A stretch of 64,000 bases of DNA, taken from positions 905,161 to 969,160 of the forward strand of contig OY288106.1 in assembly GCA_958431155.1 (NCBI GenBank), in the 5' to 3' direction. Below are positions 34,082-43,519 of this stretch, piece after piece (the first letter of the stretch is position 1; every line of letters starts with the position of its first letter). The position numbers and the translations under genes are program-made. Origin of the DNA: an uncultured candidatus Porisulfidus sp. Its GTDB lineage: Bacteria; Pseudomonadota; Gammaproteobacteria; Poriferisulfidales; Poriferisulfidaceae. Under the pieces are notes generated by a model that was not told where the DNA came from, searched no databases, and saw only the letters and a list, made by a program, of their open reading frames with translations.

Positions 34082-34099
34082 CCCCTTAGGGGATATAAT
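34082..34099 (+). promoter_or_regulatory. dsr operon promoter region with CCCCTTAGGGG palindrome
   Basis: The palindrome CCCC-TTA-GGGG (34082-34092) is followed at once by TATAAT (34094-34099), about 98 bases before dsrA. No good -35 hexamer is present at the correct distance, which suggests activator-dependent transcription. The palindrome sits in the spacer where a regulator could bind. Confidence 0.5.
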
Positions 34100-34196
34100 A
34101 GTCAGTTCCCGGCTTACCCCATAGTGAAATTTATATCTGCTTCAAAATCATTTATCCTACGCACTGGACACGTGTTTGACAGGAGGACCGTGAACC

Positions 34197-35459
34197 ATGA
34201 CAGACGAACAGCATAAAACGCCGATGCTGGACGAGCTGGAGCAAGGCCCCTGGCCGAGCTTCATCTCCGGTATTAAACGGCTTCGCGACCAACACCCTGA
34301 CAAACGGGTCAACGGCGTCGCAAACGACCTTCTGGGTCAATTGGAACATTCCTACGAAACCCGCAAGGGCTACTGGAAAGGAGGCACGGTCAGCGTCTAC
34401 GGTTACGGCAGCGGCATCATCCCGCGATTCTCCGAAGTCGGCGCCACGTTCCCCGCCTCCAAGGAATTCCATACCCTGCGCGTGCAACCGCCCGCAGGTA
34501 ACTACTACACCACCGACGTCCTCCGCCAGCTCGGCGATAGCTGGGAACGCTGGGGCTCCGGCCTGGTGACCTTCCACGGTCAGACCGGCAACATCATGTT
34601 CATCGGCGCCAGCACGGAAAACACCCAGCATTTCTTCGACGAGATCAACGACTACGGGTTCGACCTCGGCGGGGCCGGTCCTTGCGTGCGCACCGGGATG
34701 TCCTGCGTCGGCGCGGCCCGCTGCGAACAGTCCAACACCGACGAGATGCGGGTCCACCGCACCCTGCTCAACAACTTCACCGACGACGTGCATCGCCCGG
34801 CGCTGCCGTACAAGTTCAAGTTCAAGGTGTCCGGCTGCGGTAACGACTGCATGAATTCGATCGAGCGTTCCGACTTCTCCATCATCGGCACCTGGCGTGA
34901 CGACATGAAGGTGGATCAGGACGCCATCGCGGGCTACCTTGAGACCAAGGGCCGCCAGTACCTGATCGACAACGTGATCGCGCGCTGTCCGACGAATGCC
35001 CTGTCCCTGTCGGACGACGATCAGCTGGAGGTCGACAACCGCAATTGCGTCCGGTGCATGCACTGCCTGAACGTACTACCCAAGGCCCTGTCGCCGGGAG
35101 ACGACAAAGGCGTCTCTATCCTGATCGGCGGCAAGCGCACGTTGAAGATCGGTGACCTGATGGGCACCATGATCGTGCCGTTCATGAAGCTCGAAACCGA
35201 GGAAGACTACGAGCAGTTGGTCGAGCTCGCCGAGGAAACCATCGACTTCTGGGCCGAGAACGGTCTGGAGCACGAGCGTTGCGGTGAGATGATCGAGCGC
35301 ATCGGCCTGGTCAACTTCCTGGAAGGCATTGGCGTGGAAGTAGATCCCAACATGATCAACGAGCCACGCACCAGTTCCTACGTCCGCATGGACGACTGGG
35401 AGGAAGAGGCCGAGAAGTGGTTCCAGCGCAAGGCCGAACAATCCCAGGCTGCGGCCTGA
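34197..35459 (+). CDS. dsrA: Dissimilatory sulfite reductase alpha subunit
   Basis: Catalytic subunit of the siroheme-[4Fe-4S] reverse sulfite reductase that oxidises sulfane sulfur to sulfite in the cytosol. The 420-residue protein has the siroheme/cluster cysteines CVGAARC (C-X5-C) and CGNDC (C-X3-C), and an inserted ferredoxin domain with CVRCMHC. ATG 34197 follows GGAGG. It is the first gene of a same-strand array running to dsrN at 46101. The accompanying dsrEFH and dsrL indicate the oxidative type found in sulfur oxidisers rather than sulfate reducers. Confidence 0.98.
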   Translation: MTDEQHKTPMLDELEQGPWPSFISGIKRLRDQHPDKRVNGVANDLLGQLEHSYETRKGYWKGGTVSVYGYGSGIIPRFSEVGATFPASKEFHTLRVQPPAGNYYTTDVLRQLGDSWERWGSGLVTFHGQTGNIMFIGASTENTQHFFDEINDYGFDLGGAGPCVRTGMSCVGAARCEQSNTDEMRVHRTLLNNFTDDVHRPALPYKFKFKVSGCGNDCMNSIERSDFSIIGTWRDDMKVDQDAIAGYLETKGRQYLIDNVIARCPTNALSLSDDDQLEVDNRNCVRCMHCLNVLPKALSPGDDKGVSILIGGKRTLKIGDLMGTMIVPFMKLETEEDYEQLVELAEETIDFWAENGLEHERCGEMIERIGLVNFLEGIGVEVDPNMINEPRTSSYVRMDDWEEEAEKWFQRKAEQSQAAA

Positions 35460-35477
35460 ACGCGGAGGGATTGATTC

Positions 35478-36551
35478 ATGGCCACTGAACATCGCTCGCC
35501 GGTCGAATCCGGTTGCCCGGACGGCTTCCAGTACCTGCACCCGTTGATGCGCAAGCATTACGGGAACTGGGCCTATCACGAAGACCCCCGCCCCGGCGTG
35601 CTGCGCCATGTCGCGCACAACGGGGAAGCCATCTGGACCGTTCGCGCCGGCACCCAGCGCATCCTGGACGTGTTCACCCTGCGCAAGCTGTGCGACATCG
35701 GGGACGAATTCGGCGATGGCTACGTGCGCTTCACCATCCGCAGCAACATCGAATACATGGTGGCGGACCAGGATAAGGTCGAGCCGCTGATCGATGCACT
35801 GGAAGATTCCGGCTTCATCGTCGGCGGCACCAAGAACTCGGTGGCGATGATTTCGCACACCCAGGGCTGGCTGCACTGCGACATCCCCGGCACCGACGCC
35901 TCCGGCGTGGTCAAGGCGATGATGGACGAGTTGATCGACGAGTTCCGCGGCTGGAACATGCCTAACCGGGTGCACATGACCACGTCCTGCTGCCAGATCA
36001 ACTGCGGCGGCCAGGGCGACATCGCGATCAATGTCCAGCACACCAAGCCGCCCAAGATCAACCACGACCTGGTCTCCAATGTCTGCGAGCGCCCGTCGGT
36101 AGTGGCCCGCTGCCCGGTCGCGGCAATCCGCCCGGCCCTGGTCAACAACAAGCCTTCGCTTGAGGTCGACGAGAAGAAATGCATCTGCTGCGGGGCCTGC
36201 TATCCGCCCTGCCCGCCCATGCAGATCAACGACCCGGAGCATACCAAGCTGGCCATCTGGGTCGGCGGCAACCATTCCAACGCCCGCGGCAAGCCCACGT
36301 TCCAGAAACTGGTTGCGGCCGGCATCCCGAACAATCCGCCGCGATGGCCGGAAGCCACCGCCGTGGTTAAGCGCATTCTGCGCGCCTACCGCGACGACGC
36401 CCGGGACTGGGAGCGCATGAACGACTGGATCGAGCGGATCGGTTGGCCTCAGTTCTTCGAGCGCGCCGGCCTGCCGTTCACCAAGTTCCATATCAACAAC
36501 TGGCGCGGCTCCCGGGCCAGCCTCAATGCCTCGGCGCATATCCGCTTCTGA
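35478..36551 (+). CDS. dsrB: Dissimilatory sulfite reductase beta subunit
   Basis: Second subunit of the alpha2beta2 sulfite reductase. The 357-residue protein contains the cysteine-rich motif TSCCQINCGGQGDIA (about residues 171-185) and a ferredoxin domain with CICCGACYPPCPPMQ (about 235-249). It starts 18 bases after dsrA, with GGAGG upstream, so the two are cotranscribed. It is fully intact. Confidence 0.98.
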   Translation: MATEHRSPVESGCPDGFQYLHPLMRKHYGNWAYHEDPRPGVLRHVAHNGEAIWTVRAGTQRILDVFTLRKLCDIGDEFGDGYVRFTIRSNIEYMVADQDKVEPLIDALEDSGFIVGGTKNSVAMISHTQGWLHCDIPGTDASGVVKAMMDELIDEFRGWNMPNRVHMTTSCCQINCGGQGDIAINVQHTKPPKINHDLVSNVCERPSVVARCPVAAIRPALVNNKPSLEVDEKKCICCGACYPPCPPMQINDPEHTKLAIWVGGNHSNARGKPTFQKLVAAGIPNNPPRWPEATAVVKRILRAYRDDARDWERMNDWIERIGWPQFFERAGLPFTKFHINNWRGSRASLNASAHIRF

Positions 36552-36576
36552 GCCTTGATTCCTGGGAAGTGTCGCC

Positions 36577-36969
36577 GTGAAATTCGGAATCCTGGTCAAC
36601 GAGGGTCCTTACCAGCACCAAGCCTCTGACAGCGCCTATCTATTCACTCGCGCGGCACTGGCCGCCGGGCACGAGGTGTTTCGGATCTTCTTCTACCACG
36701 ACGGGGTCAACAACGGCACCCGTCTGACCGTGCCGCCGCAGGACGACCGCAACGTCGTGGATCGCTGGTCGGAGTTGGCCCAAGAACACAGCCTGGACCT
36801 GGTCCTTTGCGTGGCTGCGGCACAGCGCCGCGGGCTCCTAGACGCCGACGAGGCCAAACGCCATAAAAAGGACGCCGACAACATCGCCCCGGGGTTCCGC
36901 ATCTCGGGACTGGGGCAGTTGATCGAAGCCGCCATCCAGTCGGATCGGCTGGTGACTTTCGGAGATTGA
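36577..36969 (+). CDS. dsrE: DsrE sulfurtransferase subunit
   Basis: Subunit of the DsrE2F2H2 hexamer that passes persulfide sulfur to DsrC. The 130-residue protein starts at GTG 36577 and contains the conserved reactive Cys in DLVLCVAAAQRRGLLD (about residue 78), the essential Cys78 equivalent of Allochromatium vinosum DsrE. Presence of a trustworthy DsrE with this Cys is a marker of the sulfur-oxidising direction. It is followed after 2 bases by dsrF. Confidence 0.96.
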   Translation: MKFGILVNEGPYQHQASDSAYLFTRAALAAGHEVFRIFFYHDGVNNGTRLTVPPQDDRNVVDRWSELAQEHSLDLVLCVAAAQRRGLLDADEAKRHKKDADNIAPGFRISGLGQLIEAAIQSDRLVTFGD

Positions 36970-36971
36970 GG

Positions 36972-37388
36972 ATGAGCGAAGAAGGCACCATCAAGAAACT
37001 CATGTACGTCAACCGCAAGGCGCCATACGGCACCATCTATGCGCTGGAGTCGCTGGAGGTGGTCCTGATCGGCGCGGCGTTCGACCAGCAGGTCAGCCTG
37101 GCCTTCGTCGACGACGGCGTGTACCAGTTGGCCCGCAACCAAAGCACCGACGGCATCGGCATGAAGAACTTCTCCCCCACCTACGCGGCACTCGGCGACT
37201 ACGACGTCCGCCACATCTATGTGGAACGCGAATCACTGGAAACGCGCGGGCTGACCGTCGAGGATCTGATGCCGCTCACCTACGAGGACGAGGACGACGA
37301 CTGGGCGGAGAAAGACTCGCTCCGAGTCGTCGACAGCAGGGAACTGGCCGCGCTGATGAGCGAACAAGACGTGGTGCTGAGTTTCTGA
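36972..37388 (+). CDS. dsrF: DsrF subunit of DsrEFH
   Basis: TusC-like member of the DsrEFH hexamer. The 138-residue protein from ATG 36972 shows the DsrE/F fold: KLMYVNRKAPYGTIYALESL and VSLAFVDDGVYQLARNQ. As usual for DsrF there is no catalytic Cys, so it plays a structural role. An in-frame ATG at 36966 overlaps the dsrE stop and is less likely. dsrH follows after 2 bases. Confidence 0.95.
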   Translation: MSEEGTIKKLMYVNRKAPYGTIYALESLEVVLIGAAFDQQVSLAFVDDGVYQLARNQSTDGIGMKNFSPTYAALGDYDVRHIYVERESLETRGLTVEDLMPLTYEDEDDDWAEKDSLRVVDSRELAALMSEQDVVLSF

Positions 37389-37390
37389 CC

Positions 37391-37699
37391 ATGAGCCTGC
37401 TGCATACCGTCAACAAGTCTCCGTTCGAGCGCAACGGCTTGCAGTCCTGCCTGCGGCTCGCGGAAGACGGGCATGCGGTCCTGCTGATCGAGGACGCCGT
37501 AGTGGCGGCCCTGGACGGGACCGAGCATGCCGAAACCATCAAGAATTCAGCGGAACGCCTGTCCGTGTACGTGCTGGGTCCAGACCTGGACGCGCGCGGA
37601 CTTCCGAAGGATCGCATCATCGACGGCATCGAAGTCGTCGATTACGACCGATTTGTAGCGCTCGCATGCGAGCACGACAGCATTCAATCCTGGTTATAA
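37391..37699 (+). CDS. dsrH: DsrH subunit of DsrEFH
   Basis: TusB-like subunit, 102 residues: MSLLHTVNKSPFERNGLQSC, then HAVLLIEDAVVAAL and YVLGPDLDARGL. The Cys at about residue 20 corresponds to the conserved DsrH cysteine. Its neighbours dsrE and dsrF make the complete sulfur-relay complex that delivers sulfur to DsrC. Confidence 0.94.
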   Translation: MSLLHTVNKSPFERNGLQSCLRLAEDGHAVLLIEDAVVAALDGTEHAETIKNSAERLSVYVLGPDLDARGLPKDRIIDGIEVVDYDRFVALACEHDSIQSWL

Positions 37700-37731
37700 C
37701 TAAACAGTCTCAATGAGACGGGAGTCACATC

Positions 37732-38064
37732 ATGCCCCTTGAAGTCAACGGAAAAAGTTACGAAACCGACGAGGAAGGCTACCTGGCCAATATTACCGAA
37801 TGGGAGCCCGATTTGGCAGACGCCATGGCCGAAGCCGACGGCGCTGCTCTGGGCGAGAACCACTGGGAGGTCATCAACTTCCTTCGTGAGTACTACGAGG
37901 AATACCAGATCGCCCCGGCAGTCCGCGTCCTGACCAAGGCGATCGGCAAGAAACTGGGCAAGGACAAGGGCAACAGCAAGTACCTGTACGAGCTCTTCCC
38001 CTACGGTCCGGCCAAACAGGCCTGCAAATACGCCGGTCTGCCGAAACCGACCGGTTGCGTCTGA
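37732..38064 (+). CDS. dsrC: DsrC sulfur carrier protein
   Basis: Cytosolic sulfur carrier and substrate of DsrAB; its trisulfide form is processed by the DsrMKJOP complex. The 110-residue protein has the flexible C-terminal arm KQACKYAGLPKPTGCV, with both redox cysteines (CysB and CysA) present. This is a true DsrC, in contrast to the cysteine-less homologue at 33615. GGGAG precedes ATG 37732. Confidence 0.97.
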   Translation: MPLEVNGKSYETDEEGYLANITEWEPDLADAMAEADGAALGENHWEVINFLREYYEEYQIAPAVRVLTKAIGKKLGKDKGNSKYLYELFPYGPAKQACKYAGLPKPTGCV

Positions 38065-38106
38065 CCTGCGCCCGGCCGCCTGTCAGCGGTTCCGGCGCAA
38101 ACTGAT

Positions 38107-38844
38107 ATGGATGCGGCAAGCCTGGCTTTGACCTTCCTCTACTACGGCGCCGCCCTAGTGCTGGCGCTCGGGCTTGCCCTGCGCATCCGCCGGTATGCCG
38201 CGGTCCCGGCCCCGCTGAAAATCCCGACCACGCCGGCACCAACCAATCGCACCGGCGTCGTCCTGCGCATGATCCGGGAACTGACCCTGTTCGAAAGCCT
38301 GTTCAAGTCGAACAAGTGGATCTGGCTGTTCGGCTGGATGTTCCACTTCGGCCTGCTGCTGGTGCTGCTGCGCCATCTGCGTTATTTCACCGATCCCGTC
38401 TGGGGCTGGGTGGCGTTCCTGCAACCGTACGGAAAATATGCCTCCCTGATGATGGTGCTCGGACTGCTCGGACTCTGGTTCCGGCGCGTGATGGTGGACC
38501 GGGTACGCTATATCTCCGCGCTGTCCGACCACCTGATGCTGGCCCTGCTGATCGCCATCGGCGTGACCGGTATCGCCATGAGCTTCGCTGTCGGCACGGA
38601 CGTGGTGGCCGTCAAGGCGTTCTTCCTGGGACTCATGTGGTTCGACTGGCAACCGCTGCCGTCCGACCCGCTGCTGTATGTACATCTCGTCCTCGTTGCA
38701 CTGCTGATGCTGATATTTCCGTTCAGCAAGCTGCTGCATGCCCCAGGCGTGTTCTTCAGCCCCACCCGCAACCAGGCCGACAATCCCAGGGAACACCGCC
38801 ATGTCTCCGCCTGGGCACTGAAACTTGAGAAAGGCAATGGCTGA
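38107..38844 (+). CDS. dsrM: DsrM, haem b membrane subunit
   Basis: NarI-like inner-membrane quinone-interacting subunit of DsrMKJOP. The 245-residue protein has about five to six hydrophobic segments (SLALTFLYYGAALVLALGLA, MFHFGLLLVLLRHLRYF, LVLVALLMLIFPFSKLLH). Histidines in MFHFG, LRHLR and KLLHAPG probably ligate haem b. It overlaps dsrK by 8 bases, in keeping with their tight DsrMK module. Confidence 0.95.
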   Translation: MDAASLALTFLYYGAALVLALGLALRIRRYAAVPAPLKIPTTPAPTNRTGVVLRMIRELTLFESLFKSNKWIWLFGWMFHFGLLLVLLRHLRYFTDPVWGWVAFLQPYGKYASLMMVLGLLGLWFRRVMVDRVRYISALSDHLMLALLIAIGVTGIAMSFAVGTDVVAVKAFFLGLMWFDWQPLPSDPLLYVHLVLVALLMLIFPFSKLLHAPGVFFSPTRNQADNPREHRHVSAWALKLEKGNG

Positions 38845-40369
38845 GCAACCCGCTTTCGACGTCCCGGAACTCAAGCCCTATCCGGTCATCCCGAAACTGG
38901 TCGAGGATGCGATGGCGCACAGCCAGCCGTTCGTCGCCAAGCCCAACTTCCAGGGTCCGCTCGGCTTCCCGGGCGAACTGGTGGACGACTGGCAGGACGT
39001 CGCGGTGAAGAAGATGGGCGAGTTGACCGACCGCTACCGCTCGCTGCAGGTGTTCCTTGATTCCTGCGTCAAATGCGGCGCCTGCACCGACAAGTGCCAT
39101 TACTATCTCGGCACCACCGACCCCAAGAACATGCCGGTGGCCCGCCAGGACCTGTTCCGCAAGGTGTACCGGCGTCACTACACGTTCGCCGGAAAGTACC
39201 TCCCATGGCTGGTCGGAGCCGAAGACCTGACCGAAGAAGTGCTCGACGACTGGTACAAGTATTTCCACCAGTGCTCGCAGTGCCGCCGCTGTTCGGTGTA
39301 CTGCCCCTACGGCATCGACACCGCGGAAATCTCAATGGCGGCGCGCGAGGTCATGGATTCGATCGGGAAAGGCCAGAAGTACTGCAACGAAATCATTGGC
39401 AAGGTGCACACCATTGGCAATAACCTGGGTTTGCCGGAGCCGGCCCTCGTGGACACGCTGGAAGGCCTGGCCGAAGAGATCGAGGAAGACACCGGCGTCG
39501 CGGTCCAGTTCCCGCTGGACCAGAAAGGAGCCGACATCCTGCTGGTCACCCCTTCCGCCGACTTCTTCGCCGAACCCCATGTCGACGGCCTGATCGGGTA
39601 TGCCAAGGTCCTGCACGAGGCAGGGCTGTCGTGGACCCTGAGTTCGCACGCCTCCGAGGCCGCGAACTTCGGCATGTTCATCGGCAGCTACGAAAACATG
39701 CGCAAGGTCGCGTTGCGCATCCGGGAGGCGGCACTGGACCTCGGTGTGAAGCGCATCGTGTTCGGCGAATGCGGGCATGCCTGGCGAGTCGCCTACAGCT
39801 TCCTCAATACGCTGGCCGGTCCCTTCGATTTCCTGGATCCGAACTATCCGATCCCCCAGCACATCTGCGAGGTCACCCACGGACTGATCCAAGAAGGGAA
39901 GCTACGCCTGGACAAGTCGCAGAATGACGACATGGTGCTGACCTATCACGACTCCTGCAACGTGGCCCGTGCCTCGCGCATGGGAGACGTCCCGGGCGGA
40001 CAGTTCACAATCCCGCGCGACGTCATCCGCGCCAGTTGTAACCATTTCTACGACATGCCGGCCGACACCGTGCGCGAAGCGACATACTGCTGCGGCGGCG
40101 GCGGCGGGCTTCTGACCGACGACCTGATCGAGTTGCGCGTCAAGGGCGCCCTGCCCCGCATGGAGGCCCTCAAGCAGGTTGTCGATGACCATGGCGTCAC
40201 CCATATGGCCGCCATCTGCGCGATCTGCAAGAGCCAGTTCGCCAAGGTCCTGACTTACTATGGATTCCAGATGGATCAGATTGTCAGTGTTCACCAGTTG
40301 GTGAGCAACGCGATCATCCTGACCGGAAGCGAACAAGAGAAAGAGGCCGAGCTGAGCGAGGCCGCCTGA
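38837..40369 (+). CDS. dsrK: DsrK, HdrD-like iron-sulfur subunit
   Basis: Cytosolic catalytic subunit of DsrMKJOP that handles the DsrC trisulfide/disulfide. The start ATG 38837 overlaps the end of dsrM, giving 510 residues. Two ferredoxin motifs are visible, CVKCGACTDKCHYY (about residues 78-91) and CSQCRRCSVYCPYG (about 145-158). The CCG-type domain that binds a noncubane cluster ends in TYCCGGGGGLLTDD. All metal-ligating cysteines look present. Confidence 0.96.
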   Translation: MAEQPAFDVPELKPYPVIPKLVEDAMAHSQPFVAKPNFQGPLGFPGELVDDWQDVAVKKMGELTDRYRSLQVFLDSCVKCGACTDKCHYYLGTTDPKNMPVARQDLFRKVYRRHYTFAGKYLPWLVGAEDLTEEVLDDWYKYFHQCSQCRRCSVYCPYGIDTAEISMAAREVMDSIGKGQKYCNEIIGKVHTIGNNLGLPEPALVDTLEGLAEEIEEDTGVAVQFPLDQKGADILLVTPSADFFAEPHVDGLIGYAKVLHEAGLSWTLSSHASEAANFGMFIGSYENMRKVALRIREAALDLGVKRIVFGECGHAWRVAYSFLNTLAGPFDFLDPNYPIPQHICEVTHGLIQEGKLRLDKSQNDDMVLTYHDSCNVARASRMGDVPGGQFTIPRDVIRASCNHFYDMPADTVREATYCCGGGGGLLTDDLIELRVKGALPRMEALKQVVDDHGVTHMAAICAICKSQFAKVLTYYGFQMDQIVSVHQLVSNAIILTGSEQEKEAELSEAA

Positions 40370-40391
40370 AGACCACTCCCAGGAGAACCCT

Positions 40392-42350
40392 ATGAGTACC
40401 TCAAACGAATCCCCATCAGACCAGAAACTCACGTTTCGTCGTTTCGAAGACGACGACTACCAGTGGACCAAGCCAGGAGATTCGATCTTCGAGGCGGATC
40501 ATTCACATAAGTGTCCGACCTACGTACACCGCACCCCGCCGTGCCAGGGCAGCTGCCCGTCCGGCGAAGACATCCGCGGCTGGCTCGACATCGTGCGCGG
40601 CATCGAAACCCCGCCGGAAGGCATGAGCATGCAGGAATACGCCTTCCGCCGCTCGACCGACGCCAACCCGTTCCCGTCCATGATGGGCCGGGTCTGTCCG
40701 GCCCCGTGCCAGGACGGCTGCAACCGTAATCATGTCGAGGACTTCGTCGGCATCAATTCGGTAGAACAGTACATCGGCGACGAAGCCTACAACGAGGGCT
40801 TCAAGTTCGAATCCCCCGAGAAGACCAGCGGCAAGCGGGTCGCCATCATCGGGGGCGGGCCGGCGGGCCTGGCGGGCGCCTACCAGTTGCGCCGTCGCGG
40901 CCATGCCTGCACCATCTTCGAAGGCCAGGAGGAACTCGGCGGCATGATGCGCTACGGCATCCCCGGCTACCGCACGCCCCGCTCCTACCTGGACCGCGAA
41001 ATCGAGCGTATCCTGGAAATGGGCGACATCGAGGTGCGCAACAACACCAAGGTCGGAACCGATGTCACCATCGAGGAAATTGAGAAGGAATTCGACGCCA
41101 TTCTCTGGGCGGTCGGCTGCCAGACCGGGCGAAAGCTTCCGGTCCCCAACAGTGATGCCCCGAACTGCATCTCCGGCGTGGCCTTCCTGGAAGCGTTCAA
41201 CAAGGGCCACCTGCAGGTGACCGCCGACCGCGTCATCTGCGTCGGTGGCGGCGACACCTCTATCGACGTGGTTTCTGTCGCCAGACGTCTCGGCAATATC
41301 CCGAGCATGGAAGAGAAACTGCGGCCCGAACATGTCGTCGGCGGCTACGTGGCACACGATGCCGCAATGGCCGCAGCCCGTGAAGGGGCTAACGTGACGC
41401 TGACCTCCCTTTTCCCCAAGGAGGAAATGACCGCGGCCGAGCACGAAGTGCACGATGCCATGCGTGAAGGTGTCGATATTCGCGATGGTGTCATGCCGGT
41501 CGAGGTGCTGCTGGACGATACCGGCCGGGCCCGCGCCCTGAAAATGGCGGAATGCACCATAGAAGAAGGCCGTCCGAGTCCCGTGGAAGGCACGGAGTTC
41601 GAAATCGAGGCGGACCTGATCGTGTCCGCCATCGGCCAGGGCGGCGACCTCAGCGGCGGCCTGGCGGAACTCGACAACGGCCGCGGCCTGATCGATGCCA
41701 GCAAGTTCTTCGAGGTCGACGGTCGGCCCGGGCACTTCGTGGCTGGCGACATCATCCGCCCGCATCTGCTGACCACCGCCATCGGGCAGGCGTCCATCGC
41801 CGCCGAGGGCATCGACCAGTACCTGAAAGATGCCGAACTCCGCAAGCGCCCGAAAGTGGATGTACATCACTTCGACCTGCTGGCGAAGCTGAGCGAGGCC
41901 GGGCTGGATCCCAAGCCTTACGAGATCGGCGAGACCCGGGGCACCGACGGCAGCGATTTCTCGGTGCACAACTACGAAGATCGCTCCAGCCAGGAAATCA
42001 TCACCCACGAAAAACTGTTCCTTGCCCACTTCCCCTTCCAGGCCCGTGTCCTGCGTGGCGAGTCCGGACCCGACAGCGAGGCGGTGCTGGGCCACTTCGA
42101 GGAACGCGTGGTGGGCTTGAATGAAGAGGAGGCGGTCTCCGAGGCCGGGCGCTGCATGAGCTGCGGCATGTGCTTCGAATGCGACAACTGCGTCGTGTTC
42201 TGTCCGCAGGACGCCGTGTTCCGGGTCAAGAAGGACGAGCATACGACCGGACGTTACGTCGACACCGACTACGACCGGTGCATCGGCTGCCATATCTGCG
42301 CCGACGTCTGCCCGACCGGCTACATCGACATGGCTCTGGGAGAGCATTGA
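40392..42350 (+). CDS. dsrL: DsrL, NAD(P)H:acceptor oxidoreductase
   Basis: Iron-sulfur flavoprotein that interacts with DsrAB and passes electrons from sulfur oxidation to NAD+; essential for sulfur-globule oxidation in Allochromatium. The 652-residue protein has a GltD-like N-terminal FeS region (CPAPCQDGCNRNHV), FAD-binding VAIIGGGPAGLAGAYQL (about residues 153-169) and NAD-binding VICVGGGDTSIDV (about 282-294). A C-terminal double-cluster ferredoxin has CMSCGMCFECDNCVVFCP and CIGCHICADVCP. Its presence supports the oxidative direction. Confidence 0.96.
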   Translation: MSTSNESPSDQKLTFRRFEDDDYQWTKPGDSIFEADHSHKCPTYVHRTPPCQGSCPSGEDIRGWLDIVRGIETPPEGMSMQEYAFRRSTDANPFPSMMGRVCPAPCQDGCNRNHVEDFVGINSVEQYIGDEAYNEGFKFESPEKTSGKRVAIIGGGPAGLAGAYQLRRRGHACTIFEGQEELGGMMRYGIPGYRTPRSYLDREIERILEMGDIEVRNNTKVGTDVTIEEIEKEFDAILWAVGCQTGRKLPVPNSDAPNCISGVAFLEAFNKGHLQVTADRVICVGGGDTSIDVVSVARRLGNIPSMEEKLRPEHVVGGYVAHDAAMAAAREGANVTLTSLFPKEEMTAAEHEVHDAMREGVDIRDGVMPVEVLLDDTGRARALKMAECTIEEGRPSPVEGTEFEIEADLIVSAIGQGGDLSGGLAELDNGRGLIDASKFFEVDGRPGHFVAGDIIRPHLLTTAIGQASIAAEGIDQYLKDAELRKRPKVDVHHFDLLAKLSEAGLDPKPYEIGETRGTDGSDFSVHNYEDRSSQEIITHEKLFLAHFPFQARVLRGESGPDSEAVLGHFEERVVGLNEEEAVSEAGRCMSCGMCFECDNCVVFCPQDAVFRVKKDEHTTGRYVDTDYDRCIGCHICADVCPTGYIDMALGEH

Positions 42351-42371
42351 TTTCGGGGTGATCTGCGCGCT

Positions 42372-42800
42372 ATGCGGGCAATGCTGTTCATGCTGTCAGT
42401 TGTCGCACTGATAGCGTTCACGGGCGCTTCGGCTGAAGGTCTCGGGCCGTTTATTCCCAAGGCCAAGGGCGAGCAATGCGTGGAACCCACCCAGGTGATG
42501 CGCGAACGACACTGGGAATTCATCCTGCATCAGCGCGACGAGACCGTACACAAGGGCATCCGCACCACCCGCCACTCCCTGAAGAACTGCTTGGAGTGCC
42601 ACGTGCAACCGGACGAGGAAGGGCGATTTCCGCGGAGTTCCGAGCCGACCCATTTCTGCACCAACTGCCACGTTTTCGCCGGCATCCGCATCGACTGCTT
42701 CGAATGCCATGCCGATCGCCCGCATGAGGCCTACGGCGCGATCTCCCGCCACTCCCGGCTGAGCCTGAACGACATGTTCCGCAAGAGGCCCGTCCGATGA
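42372..42800 (+). CDS. dsrJ: DsrJ, triheme cytochrome c
   Basis: Periplasm-facing cytochrome of the DsrMKJOP complex. The 142-residue protein has an N-terminal hydrophobic signal/anchor (LFMLSVVALIAFTGASA) and three CxxCH sites: CLECH, CTNCH and CFECH. A Cys in KGEQCVEPTQ (about residue 36) matches the position that gives the unusual His/Cys haem ligation in purple sulfur bacteria. Its 3' end overlaps dsrO by 4 bases. Confidence 0.95.
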   Translation: MRAMLFMLSVVALIAFTGASAEGLGPFIPKAKGEQCVEPTQVMRERHWEFILHQRDETVHKGIRTTRHSLKNCLECHVQPDEEGRFPRSSEPTHFCTNCHVFAGIRIDCFECHADRPHEAYGAISRHSRLSLNDMFRKRPVR

Positions 42801-43519
42801 GCCTGGGTCTCACCCGGCGCGAATTCCTGCAAGGTGCCGGTGCGGCCGGGGCCTTGACCCTTGCGCCCGGCGTGTTCCTGTACGCCAAGGACCCGGAAGC
42901 CCCGGTGACCGACGCCGTACGCTGGGGACTGCTGGTGGACACCCGACTGTGCCAGGAAGACTGCAATGCCTGCGTGGACGCCTGCAATGAAGAGCACAAC
43001 CTGCAGGACCTTGGCCGCCCCGAAACCGATGCACAGTGGATCCGGAAACTGACCGTGCGCGACCCGCTTGGCGGGAGGACCATCTCGCTGCCGATGATGT
43101 GCCAGCACTGCGAGAATCCCCCTTGCGTGGACGTCTGCCCGACGGGTGCCTCGTTCCGCCGCGAAGACGGCATCGTGCTCGTCGACAAACATACCTGCAT
43201 CGGCTGCCGCTACTGCATGATGGCCTGCCCCTACAAGGCGCGTTCATTCATCCATGAGAACCTGACCGAGCAGTTGCCCGACGCGCCGCGTGGCAAAGGC
43301 TGCGTCGAGAGCTGCACCCTATGCGTGCACAAGGTCGATGCCGGGGAAAACACGACCGCCTGTGCGGAAGCCTGTCACAAGGACGGACACCAGGCCATTT
43401 TGTTCGGAGACCTGAACGACCCGGACAGCGAGATCTCCAAGCGAATCCGGGAATTCGGCGCCACCCAGATCCGGGCCGACCTCGGGCTCAACACCGGCGT
43501 ACGCTACCAGAACCTATGA
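42797..43519 (+). CDS. dsrO: DsrO, Tat-exported ferredoxin subunit
   Basis: Periplasmic four-cluster iron-sulfur subunit of DsrMKJOP. The 240-residue precursor has the twin-arginine motif TRREFLQGAGAAG at residues 6-18, so it is exported folded. Several ferredoxin cysteine groups follow (CQEDCNACVDAC, CQHCENPPCVDVCP, CIGCRYCMMACP, CTLCVHKV). Start and stop overlap dsrJ and dsrP by 4 bases each, showing tight coupling. A Tat component gene (tatA) is present at 57786. Confidence 0.96.
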   Translation: MSLGLTRREFLQGAGAAGALTLAPGVFLYAKDPEAPVTDAVRWGLLVDTRLCQEDCNACVDACNEEHNLQDLGRPETDAQWIRKLTVRDPLGGRTISLPMMCQHCENPPCVDVCPTGASFRREDGIVLVDKHTCIGCRYCMMACPYKARSFIHENLTEQLPDAPRGKGCVESCTLCVHKVDAGENTTACAEACHKDGHQAILFGDLNDPDSEISKRIREFGATQIRADLGLNTGVRYQNL

